Positions 7,069 to 15,983 of a DNA stretch of 35,253 bases are shown here, piece after piece. The notes beneath the pieces were generated by a model that was not told the DNA's origin, made no database searches, and saw only the letters and a list, made by a program, of their open reading frames with translations. The DNA is from JBLHKS01 sp047620505 (GTDB lineage Bacteria; Verrucomicrobiota; Verrucomicrobiia; Verrucomicrobiales; DEV007), in contig JBLHKS010000058.1 in assembly GCA_047620505.1 (NCBI GenBank), positions 1 through 35,253 on the forward strand. Direction: 5' to 3'. The translations under genes and the position numbers were made by a program. Position 1 is the first letter of the stretch. Every line of letters starts with the position of its first letter.

Positions 7069-10000
7069 TCAGCCTTTCGAAATCGTCTCGTCCAAATTCA
7101 AAAGGATGTTCGCGATATAAAACCAAGCTGCGAGTTCGAGGTTTTCGGCTGCGGATTTGGGCTTCACGGCCGTCGAGGCACCATCGATAATCATCTTTGC
7201 GTTCACCTCGGTCATTCCGGCCAGTCGCTCATCAAAAGTCTGGCGCAGATGTTCGATTTCGACCGACTTCGGATCGCGCTGCAAGACCAAATTGAAAGCG
7301 TGAACCAGCTTCTTCTCGAATGCCTCGTCCGCCTTTTCCCGCAAAACTCGATCGGCCAACCCGAGCGCCATTTCTACGTACGCAGGGTCGTTCAACAGCG
7401 TCAGGGCCTGAAGCGGCGTGTTGGTTCGGCCGCGTTTGACGACGCAGGCGCTGCGATCGGTCGCGTCGAAATTCACGAAACTCGGATACGGGGCAGCACG
7501 GCGATAAACGATGTAAATTCCGCGTCGAAACCGATCTTCGTTCATCGCGTCGACCCATTTTGGCTCGTTACGCCCGACCTGACGCCACATCCCGGTCGGT
7601 TGGTGAGGCATGATCGGCTTGCCTTCCATTTTCGTCGAAAGTAAGCCGCTGACTGCGAGCGCGTTGTCGCGGATCATTTCGGCGCTCATCCGAAAACGCG
7701 GCGCGCGAGCGAGAAGGAAGTTTTTGGGGTCTGCGTCGAGCAGTTGCTGGGTCGTTCGCGAGCTCTGACGGTAAGTTGAGCTGTCGACGATCAGCCGCAT
7801 CACCTTTTTCATGTCCCAGCCCGATTCCATGAATTCGACTGCGAGAAAATCGAGCACTTTCGGATGCGTCGGCGGCTCGGACTGCGCGCCGAAATCCTCG
7901 ATCGTCGCGACGATGCCCTGGCCCATGATTTCCTGCCACCAGCGATTCACCGTCACGCGAGCGACCAGCGGGTTTTCCTCCGACATCAGCCACTGAGCGA
8001 ATCCGAGACGGTTTTTCGGCAGTTTCGGATCGAACGCATGCAGCGTCGGCGGCGTCCGGGGTTCGACCTTTTCTCCAGGACTGAGGTAGTTTCCGCGCAT
8101 CATCACGAACGTTTCGCGCGGCTCCTCCTGCTCGATCATGACCAAGGTCGTGTCCGGCGCGACCGCGGCAAGTTTCTTGCGGACTTTCGCGATTTCGGCC
8201 TCGAGTTTCTTCAACTCCGGATTCTGCTCAGCAAAATAGGCATCGAGCGCCTTCTTTTCCTTCGCCGATCGGTCTTTGGCGGCTTTTGGAACGATTTTAG
8301 CGATCTCTGCGGGCACGGAAATCGCCGCTGGCTCGCCTTGAATGACCGACACCCTCAGCCGGCCAACGACTCGCTGGCCACCGTAGGTTTGATCGATCTC
8401 GACCCGCAAACCTTCGCGAGCGTCGAGCTGCTTTTCGGTCTTGAACGCGATCCAATGCGGTTTGCCGAATTGCGGATTAATCGCCCATCCGCTTTTAGCG
8501 GTGGTGTCTCCGTCGATCGCGAGATTCGGCGTGAAACCGGTCTGATTGAAATCGGCGACGGCACCCGAAAGCGCGATTTCGGTTCCTTCGGAATCGTAAA
8601 CCCGAAATTCGTTAACGATGCTATTGGGGTTCTTTCCATTTCCCCGCGCCGGGCCTTTCGCGGGCAGCGAATCGTGAGTCAGCGTCTCCAAACGGATCGC
8701 GCCGACTTCGCCAAGATCGCCCTTCACCGTCAGCGTGTAGGTGGTTTTGTCAGGGACCTTGCCAGTGACCAGAATCGAGCCGTCATCGAGATCGTCGCAG
8801 GCCTCGCCCTGGCTTCCTTCGAACGAAGCGATCTCGAGAGTTTCCCAAACCGGCTCATTCCCAATTTGAGCGGCCAGAGCCAGCTCCCAAGCCTTTCGCG
8901 CGCCTTTCGCCGACTCCGCCAACGGCTCGCGCTGGGCTTCGAGTTCCTCGACTTGAGTCAGCAGCAGCTGACGCTCCTGATCTTTGTCGGCCGACATCGG
9001 CAGATCGATTTTCGGGCCGTAAAAATTGAAACTGACGCCTTTTCCGCCCGGATTCTGCACTTCGACGGGTGTCTGATTGAAATAAGCGAAGATCGAATAA
9101 TAATCTTCCTGTGTGATCGGATCGTACTTGTGATCGTGGCACTGCGAGCACTCTAAAGACGTCCCCAGCCAGACGGTTCCGGTCGTGTTGACGCGGTCGA
9201 AAACCTGGTTCACTCGATTGGCTTCCGGATGGACGCCAGCTTCGACGTTGCAGGTCACGGTGCGGTGAAATCCGGTCGCGATCTTGTTTTCGAGCGTCGC
9301 GTTCGGCAAAAGATCGCCAGCGAGTTGCTCGATCGTGAAACGGTCAAACGGCAGGTTCCGATTGAAGGCGTCGATCACCCAATCTCGATAAGCCCAGCTG
9401 TCGCGGAGCTGATCGGCCTGGAAGCCGTTCGAATCGGCGTAACGCGCGAGGTCAAGCCAGGATTGCGCCCACTTTTCGCCAAATCGCGGAGAATCGAACA
9501 GCCGATCCAGCAGCTGCTGCCAGGCTGATTCCGGATTTCCCGCCCACGCCGCTTCGAAAGCCCGAACCTCGTCCGGCGAAGGCGGCAAGCCGATCAGATC
9601 GAGAGACGCACGCCGGATCAGCTGGTTCGGAGCCGCCTCAGGCGAAGGCTCAAGGCCGGCTTTCTGGATCTGCAGCTGCACGAACGCGTCGATCGGATTT
9701 CGGCCGTTCGAATCCGGAATTTCTGACCTGACCGGTTTCTCGTAAGCCCAGTGCGCCGCGTACTCAGCGCCCTGCTCGATCCAGCGCTTCAGCGTCGCTT
9801 TTTCTTCGCTCGTCAGCCGCTTTTTCGACTTCGCTGGCGGCATCACATCGTCGTCGTCATGCGAAAGATCGATCCGCAGCCAGGCTTCGCTTTTTTCCGG
9901 ATTTTTCGGGACGATCGCCGCGTAGCCGCCCAGATCCTTCTTCGCCTCCGCCTCGACATCGAGCCGCAGATCGGCGTCCCGCGCTTCCGCGTCCTGGCCG

Positions 10001-10125
10001 TGGCAAGCAAAGCATTTGTCAGAGAGAATCGGCCGGATATCGCGGTTGAAATCGACGGCTTCCTCGGCCGAAAGCGACGAAACAAAAAGGGCGGTGAAAA
10101 AGAGGGTTGCCTGGCGGAAAATCAC
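7069..10125 (-). CDS. DUF1549/DUF1553 protein with planctomycete-type cytochrome c domain (PSCyt1-PSCyt2-PSD1)
   Basis: A large secreted protein of about 1018 residues. The start is uncertain: the frame also has ATGs at 10191 and 10395. I prefer GTG at 10123-10125 because it puts a clean signal peptide (IFRQATLFFTALFVSSLSA) at the N-terminus and leaves 100 nt before the divergent DUF1501 start. The PSCyt1 domain has one heme-binding CFACH (Cys38, Cys41, His42) and ends with VMPPAKSKK and WIEQGAEY. DUF1549 follows (RRASLDLIGLPPSPDEV, FGEKWAQSWLDLARYADSNG, ECSQCHDHKYDPIT), then a central lectin-like insert, then C-terminal DUF1553 (RVTVNRWWQEIMGQGIV, THPKVLDFLAVEFMESGWD). The molecular function of these proteins is unsettled; they are thought to be periplasmic and are often linked to polysaccharide use. 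Its usual partner DUF1501 is encoded head-to-head. Confidence 0.9.
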   Translation of the reverse strand: MIFRQATLFFTALFVSSLSAEEAVDFNRDIRPILSDKCFACHGQDAEARDADLRLDVEAEAKKDLGGYAAIVPKNPEKSEAWLRIDLSHDDDDVMPPAKSKKRLTSEEKATLKRWIEQGAEYAAHWAYEKPVRSEIPDSNGRNPIDAFVQLQIQKAGLEPSPEAAPNQLIRRASLDLIGLPPSPDEVRAFEAAWAGNPESAWQQLLDRLFDSPRFGEKWAQSWLDLARYADSNGFQADQLRDSWAYRDWVIDAFNRNLPFDRFTIEQLAGDLLPNATLENKIATGFHRTVTCNVEAGVHPEANRVNQVFDRVNTTGTVWLGTSLECSQCHDHKYDPITQEDYYSIFAYFNQTPVEVQNPGGKGVSFNFYGPKIDLPMSADKDQERQLLLTQVEELEAQREPLAESAKGARKAWELALAAQIGNEPVWETLEIASFEGSQGEACDDLDDGSILVTGKVPDKTTYTLTVKGDLGEVGAIRLETLTHDSLPAKGPARGNGKNPNSIVNEFRVYDSEGTEIALSGAVADFNQTGFTPNLAIDGDTTAKSGWAINPQFGKPHWIAFKTEKQLDAREGLRVEIDQTYGGQRVVGRLRVSVIQGEPAAISVPAEIAKIVPKAAKDRSAKEKKALDAYFAEQNPELKKLEAEIAKVRKKLAAVAPDTTLVMIEQEEPRETFVMMRGNYLSPGEKVEPRTPPTLHAFDPKLPKNRLGFAQWLMSEENPLVARVTVNRWWQEIMGQGIVATIEDFGAQSEPPTHPKVLDFLAVEFMESGWDMKKVMRLIVDSSTYRQSSRTTQQLLDADPKNFLLARAPRFRMSAEMIRDNALAVSGLLSTKMEGKPIMPHQPTGMWRQVGRNEPKWVDAMNEDRFRRGIYIVYRRAAPYPSFVNFDATDRSACVVKRGRTNTPLQALTLLNDPAYVEMALGLADRVLREKADEAFEKKLVHAFNLVLQRDPKSVEIEHLRQTFDERLAGMTEVNAKMIIDGASTAVKPKSAAENLELAAWFYIANILLNLDETISKG

Positions 10126-10225
10126 AGCGGAATCACGGCAGCCCGGCCAACTGTCTTTCGAATCTGGTACTGCTGTGAACAATTCGCTCATTCCGACCCG
10201 TGTATTTGGAAATCCCGCTAACTCA

Positions 10226-11596
10226 ATGCTCAAAGTCTTCGCTCCACGCGCCCGAAACACCCAATTCTGCGACGGAATCAACCGTCGAAATTTCCTGAAA
10301 ATCGGAGGCCTCGGTGCTGCCGGACTTTCGCTTCCTGAATTGCTCGCTGCGGAGGCCAAAGGTGGAGTTGGCAGCTCGAAGAAATCGGTCATCATGATTT
10401 ATCTGGTTGGCGGGCCGCCTCACCAGGACATGTTCGATTTGAAGCCGGATGCGCCTTCCGGGATCGCCGGTCCGATGCGACCGACCGGGACGAACGTGCC
10501 TGGAATCCAGATCTGCGATCTTTTCCCGGAGATGGCCAAGCGGATGGACAAATTCACGATCATTCGCTCGCTCGTCGGTGCGCAAACCGGCCACGACGCG
10601 TTTCAGTGTTACACCGGGCGCAAGCCGAAAGACAAGAACGCTCCGCGTGGTGGTTGGGCCCCGTTTGGCAGCGTCGTCGGCGAGCTTCAGGGCCCCGTCG
10701 ACAAAACCACGCCGCCTTTTATCAGCATGTGCTACGAGTGCACGCATGGCCCTTACAATGAGCCGGGGCCGGGGATGCTCGGCGTCGCGAAGTCGTCTTT
10801 CCGGCCGGTTGGACCGACGCGTGGCGACATGAAATTGAACGGAATCACGCTCGATCGGCTTGGCGACCGCAAGCAGCTGCTGACGAGTTTCGACGGATTT
10901 CGGCGGTCTGCGGATTCGAGCGGAATGATGGAGGGACTCGACGCGTTTTCTGAGCAGGCGATGGGGATTTTGACTTCGTCTCGGCTCGGCGATGCGCTCG
11001 ATTTATCGAAGGAAGATCCGAAAGTCGTCGAGCGCTACGGCGGTCTCGGCGATGAGGTCAAGCGGATCGATGGAAACGGCGCGCCGCGAGTTCCGCAGAG
11101 TTTCCTGACCGCTCGGAGGCTGGTTGAAGCTGGCGCACGGGTCGTCACGGTTAACTATTCGAAGTGGGACTGGCACGGCGGCAAAGGAAACGAGATTTTC
11201 AAACGCGAGAAGGAGGATTTCCCGGTTCTGGACACCGCGATAACGGCGTTGATCGACGATTTGCACGATCGCGGAATGGACAAGGACACCACGGTGCTCG
11301 TCTGGGGCGAATTCGGCCGAACGCCGAAGATCAACTCGCAAGTTGGACGCGATCACTGGCCGCGAGTGGCGATGGCGCTGATGGCTGGCGGCGGAATGCC
11401 GATGGGCCAGGTGATCGGCGCGACGGATCGGCTCGGTGGCGAGGCGATCGAACGGCCGGTGACGTTTCCGGAGGTTTTCGCGACGCTTTATCATAATCTC
11501 GGGATCGACGCAGCCGCAACGACGGTGATGGACGTTCAAGGTCGGCCGCATCCGCTGGTTGACGAGAATGCGAAGCCAATCAGGGAGCTGATTTGA
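10226..11596 (+). CDS. DUF1501 family exported protein
   Basis: A 456-residue protein with a twin-arginine signal (INRRNFLKIGGLGAAGLSL, then LLAAEA). I start it at the ATG at 10226; the frame is open further upstream but those codons overlap the divergent gene and lack family likeness. Family hallmarks are visible: VIMIYLVGGPPHQDMFDLKP near residue 60, TIIRSLVGAQTGHDAFQCYTG, and the C-terminal VLVWGEFGRTPKIN followed by GRDHWP. DUF1501 has an alkaline-phosphatase/sulfatase-like fold, and its biochemical role is unknown. It is normally the partner of DUF1549/DUF1553 proteins. It opens a plus-strand run of four genes; its stop TGA overlaps the TTG start of the carboxypeptidase gene. An AGCAGCTGCTG site at 10872-10882 encodes Gln-Leu-Leu. 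Confidence 0.92.
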   Translation: MLKVFAPRARNTQFCDGINRRNFLKIGGLGAAGLSLPELLAAEAKGGVGSSKKSVIMIYLVGGPPHQDMFDLKPDAPSGIAGPMRPTGTNVPGIQICDLFPEMAKRMDKFTIIRSLVGAQTGHDAFQCYTGRKPKDKNAPRGGWAPFGSVVGELQGPVDKTTPPFISMCYECTHGPYNEPGPGMLGVAKSSFRPVGPTRGDMKLNGITLDRLGDRKQLLTSFDGFRRSADSSGMMEGLDAFSEQAMGILTSSRLGDALDLSKEDPKVVERYGGLGDEVKRIDGNGAPRVPQSFLTARRLVEAGARVVTVNYSKWDWHGGKGNEIFKREKEDFPVLDTAITALIDDLHDRGMDKDTTVLVWGEFGRTPKINSQVGRDHWPRVAMALMAGGGMPMGQVIGATDRLGGEAIERPVTFPEVFATLYHNLGIDAAATTVMDVQGRPHPLVDENAKPIRELI

Positions 11597-12804
11597 GCGC
11601 GGGGCGGGGGATTTGGCGCGGATTTTTGATCTTGGCGCTTTGCCAAGCGTCCGCCAACGCGGAACTCGTCGTCGATTTTGATTTTCCGGGCGGCTCAGCT
11701 GCGGTCAGCGAGATCGACTCCGCCGCTCAGCGAATTGTCGTCAATCCAAGCGATTATCCCGAGACTGGCTGGCGCTGCTGGTGGTATTTTAAGATCACCG
11801 GGATTCAGCCCGGCATTCCGGTTACCCTCGACGTCGGCGATGCACCGTGGGCGACTCCAGTTCGGGCTCATTTCAGTCTCGATAACAAGATCTGGACTCA
11901 GACTGAGCCTGGCGAGCGCGAAGGGAAACGAATTTCCTACAAACTCAGCCTTGAAGGCGACACGACCGAAATCTGGGTCGCCTGGGGCCCGCCTTTTGTG
12001 CCTTCGCACGCGCAAGCGCTGGTCGATCGGATCGACGGGGAAAATCCGGCCGCTACGGCGTTCAACCTTTGCGATACTCGAGGCAAACTGGCGACTCCTG
12101 CCGTGAAATTCGGCGGCGGGAAGGGTCGAACGTTGATCTGGTTTCAAGCGCGCCAACACGCCTGGGAATCCGGCTCGAGTTGGGTCGCGAAAGGCCTGAT
12201 CGACTGGCTCGCGTCCGACGATCCGGCAGCAGCAGCTCTGCTTGAACAAGCGGAAATCGTCGTCGTGCCGATCATGGACATCGACAACGTGCATCGAGGC
12301 GCTGGCGGGAAAAATCAGCACCCTCAGGATCACAATCGGGATTGGAGCGACGAGCCGCACTGGAACGCGGTCGCTGCGGCTCAAAAACATCTCCTCGAAG
12401 CTGATAAAGACGGGCGGCTCGCGCTGTTTGTCGATCTCCACAACCCTGGACCGGGCGAACAGCATCCGTATTTCTTCGTTCCGCCAGCAGGCCACCTCAA
12501 ACCGGCTGGTCACGAATCGATGCAGGCGTTCTTAGCAGCGGTTCGGGAGAAAATGGTCGGTCCGCTCCGTTTCAGTGGGAAAACGATCGAGTCGGGACCG
12601 AGCTACGACCCGAAAGCGTGGACGAAGATCAGCAAAAACTGGGTCGCGACTCACACGAGAGATCACGTGGTCGCCGTGACTCTGGAAACTCCCTGGGACA
12701 CGAAGGCGAGCAACCCCGACGGCTACGAGACGGTCGGGCGGCAGCTCGGGCTCGCCGTTTTGCGTTTTCTCGAAAGCTCGGCCGCTGGCGTTGATTCGAA
12801 TTGA
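11593..12804 (+). CDS. Secreted M14-family zinc carboxypeptidase (cytosolic-carboxypeptidase-like)
   Basis: A 403-residue protein. The start is TTG at 11593, overlapping the DUF1501 stop as TTGA; no in-frame ATG precedes the signal peptide (GFLILALCQASANA). After a beta domain of about 110 residues rich in Trp (GWRCWWYFKITGI) comes the M14 peptidase domain. It has zinc ligands His189 and Glu192 (ARQHAWESGSSW), the basic block NRDW, zinc ligand His283 (FVDLHNPG) and catalytic Glu365 (VTLETPW). All key residues are intact. The combination of the N-terminal beta domain and the HxxE block is typical of AGBL/cytosolic-carboxypeptidase-like enzymes, here exported. The likely role is removing terminal residues from periplasmic or cell-wall peptides; the substrate is unknown. 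Confidence 0.87.
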   Translation: MSAGRGIWRGFLILALCQASANAELVVDFDFPGGSAAVSEIDSAAQRIVVNPSDYPETGWRCWWYFKITGIQPGIPVTLDVGDAPWATPVRAHFSLDNKIWTQTEPGEREGKRISYKLSLEGDTTEIWVAWGPPFVPSHAQALVDRIDGENPAATAFNLCDTRGKLATPAVKFGGGKGRTLIWFQARQHAWESGSSWVAKGLIDWLASDDPAAAALLEQAEIVVVPIMDIDNVHRGAGGKNQHPQDHNRDWSDEPHWNAVAAAQKHLLEADKDGRLALFVDLHNPGPGEQHPYFFVPPAGHLKPAGHESMQAFLAAVREKMVGPLRFSGKTIESGPSYDPKAWTKISKNWVATHTRDHVVAVTLETPWDTKASNPDGYETVGRQLGLAVLRFLESSAAGVDSN

Positions 12805-13403
12805 CTGGCCGCAGTTTCCGAGCAAACTGCCGGATCAATTTTGGCAATGTTAGTATTCAGGTTGCGCTTGGACTTTTCTCAGCCGCGCTTGCCTGCGCTC
12901 AGACCGTAACCGTCGAGTTCGAAGGAGCAGGCGCGCCTGCTGATGGAACGATCGCCTGGGACACGCCGCCGTTGGCACCGCCTGGATTTCCTTCCCTCGG
13001 AATCACGACTTACACCGAATCGGGGATCACTTTCACGCCCAGCAACGCGGGAATCACGTTTTTTGGAGACGACACCAGCGGGCCTTCCGATTTTTCCGGA
13101 AATCTCGAAGATCCCAACAGCAGCGGAGATTTTCTGTTCATCACCGAAGTCGCTCCAACGATCACGATCGATGCGGGAGGACGAGTTTTTTCGTTCGACA
13201 GTTTTCGCACCGGAACTTCAGCGGGGGCTGGCGATACGATTTCGATCACTGGCAATCTGAGCGGAGGAGGAACGTTCGTCGCGCCGCTCGTCGCCCCAAC
13301 GAATGGAGCTGGCGGCGCGCTCACTTTTTTTGCGCTACCGGTCGGTCTGAGCGGCCTGATCAGCGCCGTTCTCACAAACACAGGAGCTCTTTCAGCTCTC
13401 TGA
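12801..13403 (+). pseudogene. Passenger half of an autotransporter-like protein, cut off by a frameshift
   Basis: A 200-codon reading frame starting at TTG 12801, which overlaps the carboxypeptidase stop (TTGA). Residues 1-34 look like a long signal peptide (hydrophobic core VALGLFSAALACA before QT). The rest is a Gly/Thr/Ser/Phe-rich beta-type sequence (SGITFTPSNAGITFFGDD, FSFDSFRTGTSAGAGDTISI) of the kind displayed on the cell surface. It stops at 13401-13403 soon after TNTGALSAL. In the frame one base back the sequence continues naturally as FSSLIIDSLTFTVVP and runs into the barrel half at 13430. Adding one base near 13386-13391 would join the two. This is either a true one-base deletion or a sequence error. 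Confidence 0.6.
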
Positions 13404-13429
13404 TTATCGATTCGCTGACGTTCACTGTC

Positions 13430-14758
13430 GTGCCACGGGCCGTTGTAACGGTTCCAGCCACGCCGACGAATCCAGTTTCAACGACGAGCGTGCCCGGGTC
13501 GATTCCGACATCGATTCGGCCTTCCGATCCAATCACGATTTTGCTACTCGATCCGATCCTCTCGTCCCAGGCCAGCGGTTTCATCGGCTCGATTGGTTCG
13601 CAGAGGTTTTTCACGCCGGGGCTCGATGCCCACCTGCGCAGCATTATTATAAAGGGACAGCCGTTTCGGCATCAGCATTCCGGCGTCGAACCTCAGGTCG
13701 GATGGCTCGAGGATCGCTGGGCAGGCGTCGTTCATCCGCTTGCAGGCGCGGCGATGTTTCCGATCGAGGCCGAGCAAATTGAGCCGCGGTGGACGTTCTG
13801 GACTCAAGGCGGTTTTGAAAGTCAGGACCAGGACGTGATCGGATTTCACCCCGGTTTCTCTTCGGATTCCCACCTAGGATCGGTAGGCGTCGATCGGAAA
13901 CTCAACGAGCAGCTGCTGATCGGGTTTGCAGTCACCGGCGGTCGAAAAAATGTCGAAGGCGGCGGAAATCTCGGCAGCGCGGATGTCGACGGCGTGATCG
14001 TCGATGCCTACGCGCTCTGGCAACGCGATTCGCTCTGGTCCAGCCTGCGTGCGGGCGTTGGCTGGCTCGATATTGACTATCGGCGCAACGCTTTTCCCGG
14101 TTTTGCGGCTGTCGGAAGCACCGAAGCGTCTCAAACGGTCGTCGAGTGGAAGGCCGGCCAGAATCGGGAGCTGAAACTGGGCGAAACGTCGTTCGTTCAC
14201 GGCCCGCTCCTCGGAATGAAGTATTTTTCAGGCCGCCAGGACGGATTCTCCGAGCGAAACGCCGGAATTTTCAATCTCGAATACGGCGATCACGCTCACG
14301 CCAGCCTGATCAGCGAGCTGGGTTGGAGCCTGGGCGCTCCGCTCGATACGGAGTGGTTCGATGGCTGGATCCAGCTCAGAGCCGGTTGGTCACACGAGCA
14401 CATCCGCAACGAATCGAATATCGAATTCGACTTCGAAACGAGCCCGTTCGTCAGCCTCGTCGATGGCCAAATCGTAGGTCGCGGGCCGGATGTTTCGGGG
14501 AAAGCCCACATTCCGACGCCCCAGGACGACTATCTCCAGCTTGGAGTCAGCCTCGTCGCTTACGATTTCGGAAAACGTGATCATTGGACACTTTCAGTGG
14601 ACTACGAAGCTCAGATTTTTCGCTCGGATTTCCACGAGCACTATGTCAGCCTCCAGCTGAGCCGAGCAATCGGGGGGCGCTGTCGATTTCCGCGCTTTGA
14701 TCAGAATCAGCAGCTGCTGCTTGCTGGAATTAAAATTTCCACGATATTTATAATTTCC
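13430..14758 (+). pseudogene. Autotransporter beta-barrel half, running in frame into the downstream kinase
   Basis: The first formal start (GTG/ATG-type) is at 13430, but the same frame is meaningful upstream from about 13391, where it continues the passenger half. A Pro/Thr/Ser linker is followed by about 330 residues of alternating hydrophobic/aromatic strands (WTFWTQGGFESQDQD, GSVGVDRKLNEQLLIGFAVT, DAYALWQRDSLWSSLRAGVGW, HASLISELGWSLG, YLQLGVSLVAYDFG, HYVSLQLSRAI). This is the pattern of an outer-membrane autotransporter beta-domain. No stop codon follows the last strand: the frame passes G6 (14672-14677), a CAGCAGCTGCTG site and an A+T-rich stretch, then enters the kinase ATG at 14759. 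I therefore read the barrel as ending near 14670-14700, with a lost stop or a missing base. Probably decayed, or affected by assembly errors. Confidence 0.65.
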
Positions 14759-15865
14759 ATGACGCCCACAGAAATTGCAAAGCTGTTCAAGGTCGAAGGC
14801 TGGCTTGTCACTGTAGAGGTTCTTGGCGGCGGAAACGTCAACGACACTTACCGGGCGATTTTCCGAACAACGTTCGATGAGAAGCAGATCATTCTTCAGC
14901 GGATCAATCAGGCCGTTTTTCCGGATCCGGAAATGGTGATGGCGAACATCACGGCGATCACGAATCACGCTCACAAGAAAATCGAGGACGAAGCAGGCGA
15001 TGCGGATCGAATCTGGCAACTTCCGCGAGTGATCGAGGCGATCGACGGTCGCGATTACGTCCAGCAAAACGGCGAATTCTGGCGAGGACTGAGCTTGATC
15101 GCGTCGGCGAAATCCTACGAACGCGTCAACTCGATCGAGCATGCTGTGGAGGCGGGCGAAGTTCTCGGGCATTTTCAGAGATTGATCGCGGATTTCCCGG
15201 TTTCTCTACTCGAAGACACGCTTCCCGGCTTTCACATCACGCCGCGCTACCTCGCGAATTACGATCGTGTTTTGGCGACCGACGAAGGTCGGAAACGTGC
15301 CGAATCAAGCTCGGAAACCAAGCGGATCACGAAGTTAATCGAGGAACGACGGGATTTTGCCAGCGTGCTTGAGGACGCGCTCGAACGCGGCGAGTTGCAG
15401 CTCCGGCCAATCCACGGCGACCCGAAAATCTCGAACATCATGATCGACGATTTCTCTGAGAAAGGCACGGCCATCATCGATCTCGACACCGTCAAGCCCG
15501 GGCTCGTGCACTACGATTTTGGGGACGCGGTTCGAAGCGTCTGCAACCCGGCCGGCGAAGAAACAACGGACCTCGATGAAGTTTGCCTCGATCTTGACCT
15601 TTTGGGGGGGCTCGTTCGCGGCTACCTCAAAGAAGCAAATCCGTTTTTGACCGCAGCCGACCGGAAATACCTCTTCGACTCGATACGGCTGATCACGTTT
15701 GAGCTCGGCCTTCGTTTTTACACCGACTTCCTCGCTGGAAACGTCTATTTCAAAGCGAATCACGACCTTCACAATCTGGATCGAGCCCGAGTTCAGATGA
15801 AAGTTTGCGAAAGCGTCGAAGAGCGCGAGTCGAGAATCCGGCGAGCGCTTGACGAGGAGGTTTAG
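14759..15865 (+). CDS. N-acetylhexosamine 1-kinase-like phosphotransferase (NahK type, APH fold)
   Basis: A 368-residue kinase of the aminoglycoside phosphotransferase fold. The ATP loop is VLGGGNVNDTYR (residues 21-32). The catalytic block is HGDPKISN (His219, Asp221, Asn226), with the metal-binding IDLDTVKPG (Asp241, Asp243). The following YDFGDAVRS, ELGLRFYTDFLAGNVYFK and HNLDRARVQMK match the NahK / mucin-desulfating-sulfatase-associated subfamily. NahK phosphorylates GlcNAc or GalNAc at C1 in hexosamine salvage. The upstream barrel frame has no stop and continues into this gene, but ATG 14759 begins exactly where family likeness begins and follows an A+T-rich promoter-like stretch (14728-14758), so I treat it as a separate cytosolic enzyme. 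It ends the plus-strand run that starts at DUF1501. Confidence 0.82.
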   Translation: MTPTEIAKLFKVEGWLVTVEVLGGGNVNDTYRAIFRTTFDEKQIILQRINQAVFPDPEMVMANITAITNHAHKKIEDEAGDADRIWQLPRVIEAIDGRDYVQQNGEFWRGLSLIASAKSYERVNSIEHAVEAGEVLGHFQRLIADFPVSLLEDTLPGFHITPRYLANYDRVLATDEGRKRAESSSETKRITKLIEERRDFASVLEDALERGELQLRPIHGDPKISNIMIDDFSEKGTAIIDLDTVKPGLVHYDFGDAVRSVCNPAGEETTDLDEVCLDLDLLGGLVRGYLKEANPFLTAADRKYLFDSIRLITFELGLRFYTDFLAGNVYFKANHDLHNLDRARVQMKVCESVEERESRIRRALDEEV

Positions 15866-15970
15866 GCCGATCGATCGAGTCGTAGCCGACAAGTTGGGCT
15901 TCGATTTGCCGACGCCACCCGAAATTGTAAATCAACGGCGTCGGTCACGCCCTCGGCAGGCTCGGGATGA

Positions 15971-15982
15971 CAGCAGCTGCTG
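15971..15982. repeat. CAGCAGCTGCTG palindrome in an intergenic gap
   Basis: Perfect 12-bp copy of the dispersed palindrome, in the 118-nt space between the convergent kinase and TatD genes and ending one base before the TatD stop. Because no protein constrains it here, it supports conservation at DNA level. Confidence 0.85.
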
Positions 15983-15983
15983 G

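Noticed and set aside
7864..9156. 430-codon plus-strand frame opposite the DUF1549/DUF1553 gene
   Set aside because: It is Arg-rich and featureless, as expected for the complement of a G+C-biased gene.
10126..10395. N-terminal extension of the DUF1549 protein to the ATG at 10395
   Set aside because: It overlaps the DUF1501 start and its TAT signal, adds no family likeness and buries the signal peptide. The ATG at 10191 remains a weaker alternative to the chosen GTG.
12225..12240. GGCAGCAGCAGCTCTG as another palindrome copy
   Set aside because: It lacks the GCAGCTGC core and reads as ordinary Ala codons.
13380..13403. Programmed -1 frameshift between passenger and barrel
   Set aside because: No X-XXY-YYZ heptamer or obvious downstream pseudoknot is visible; an indel is simpler.
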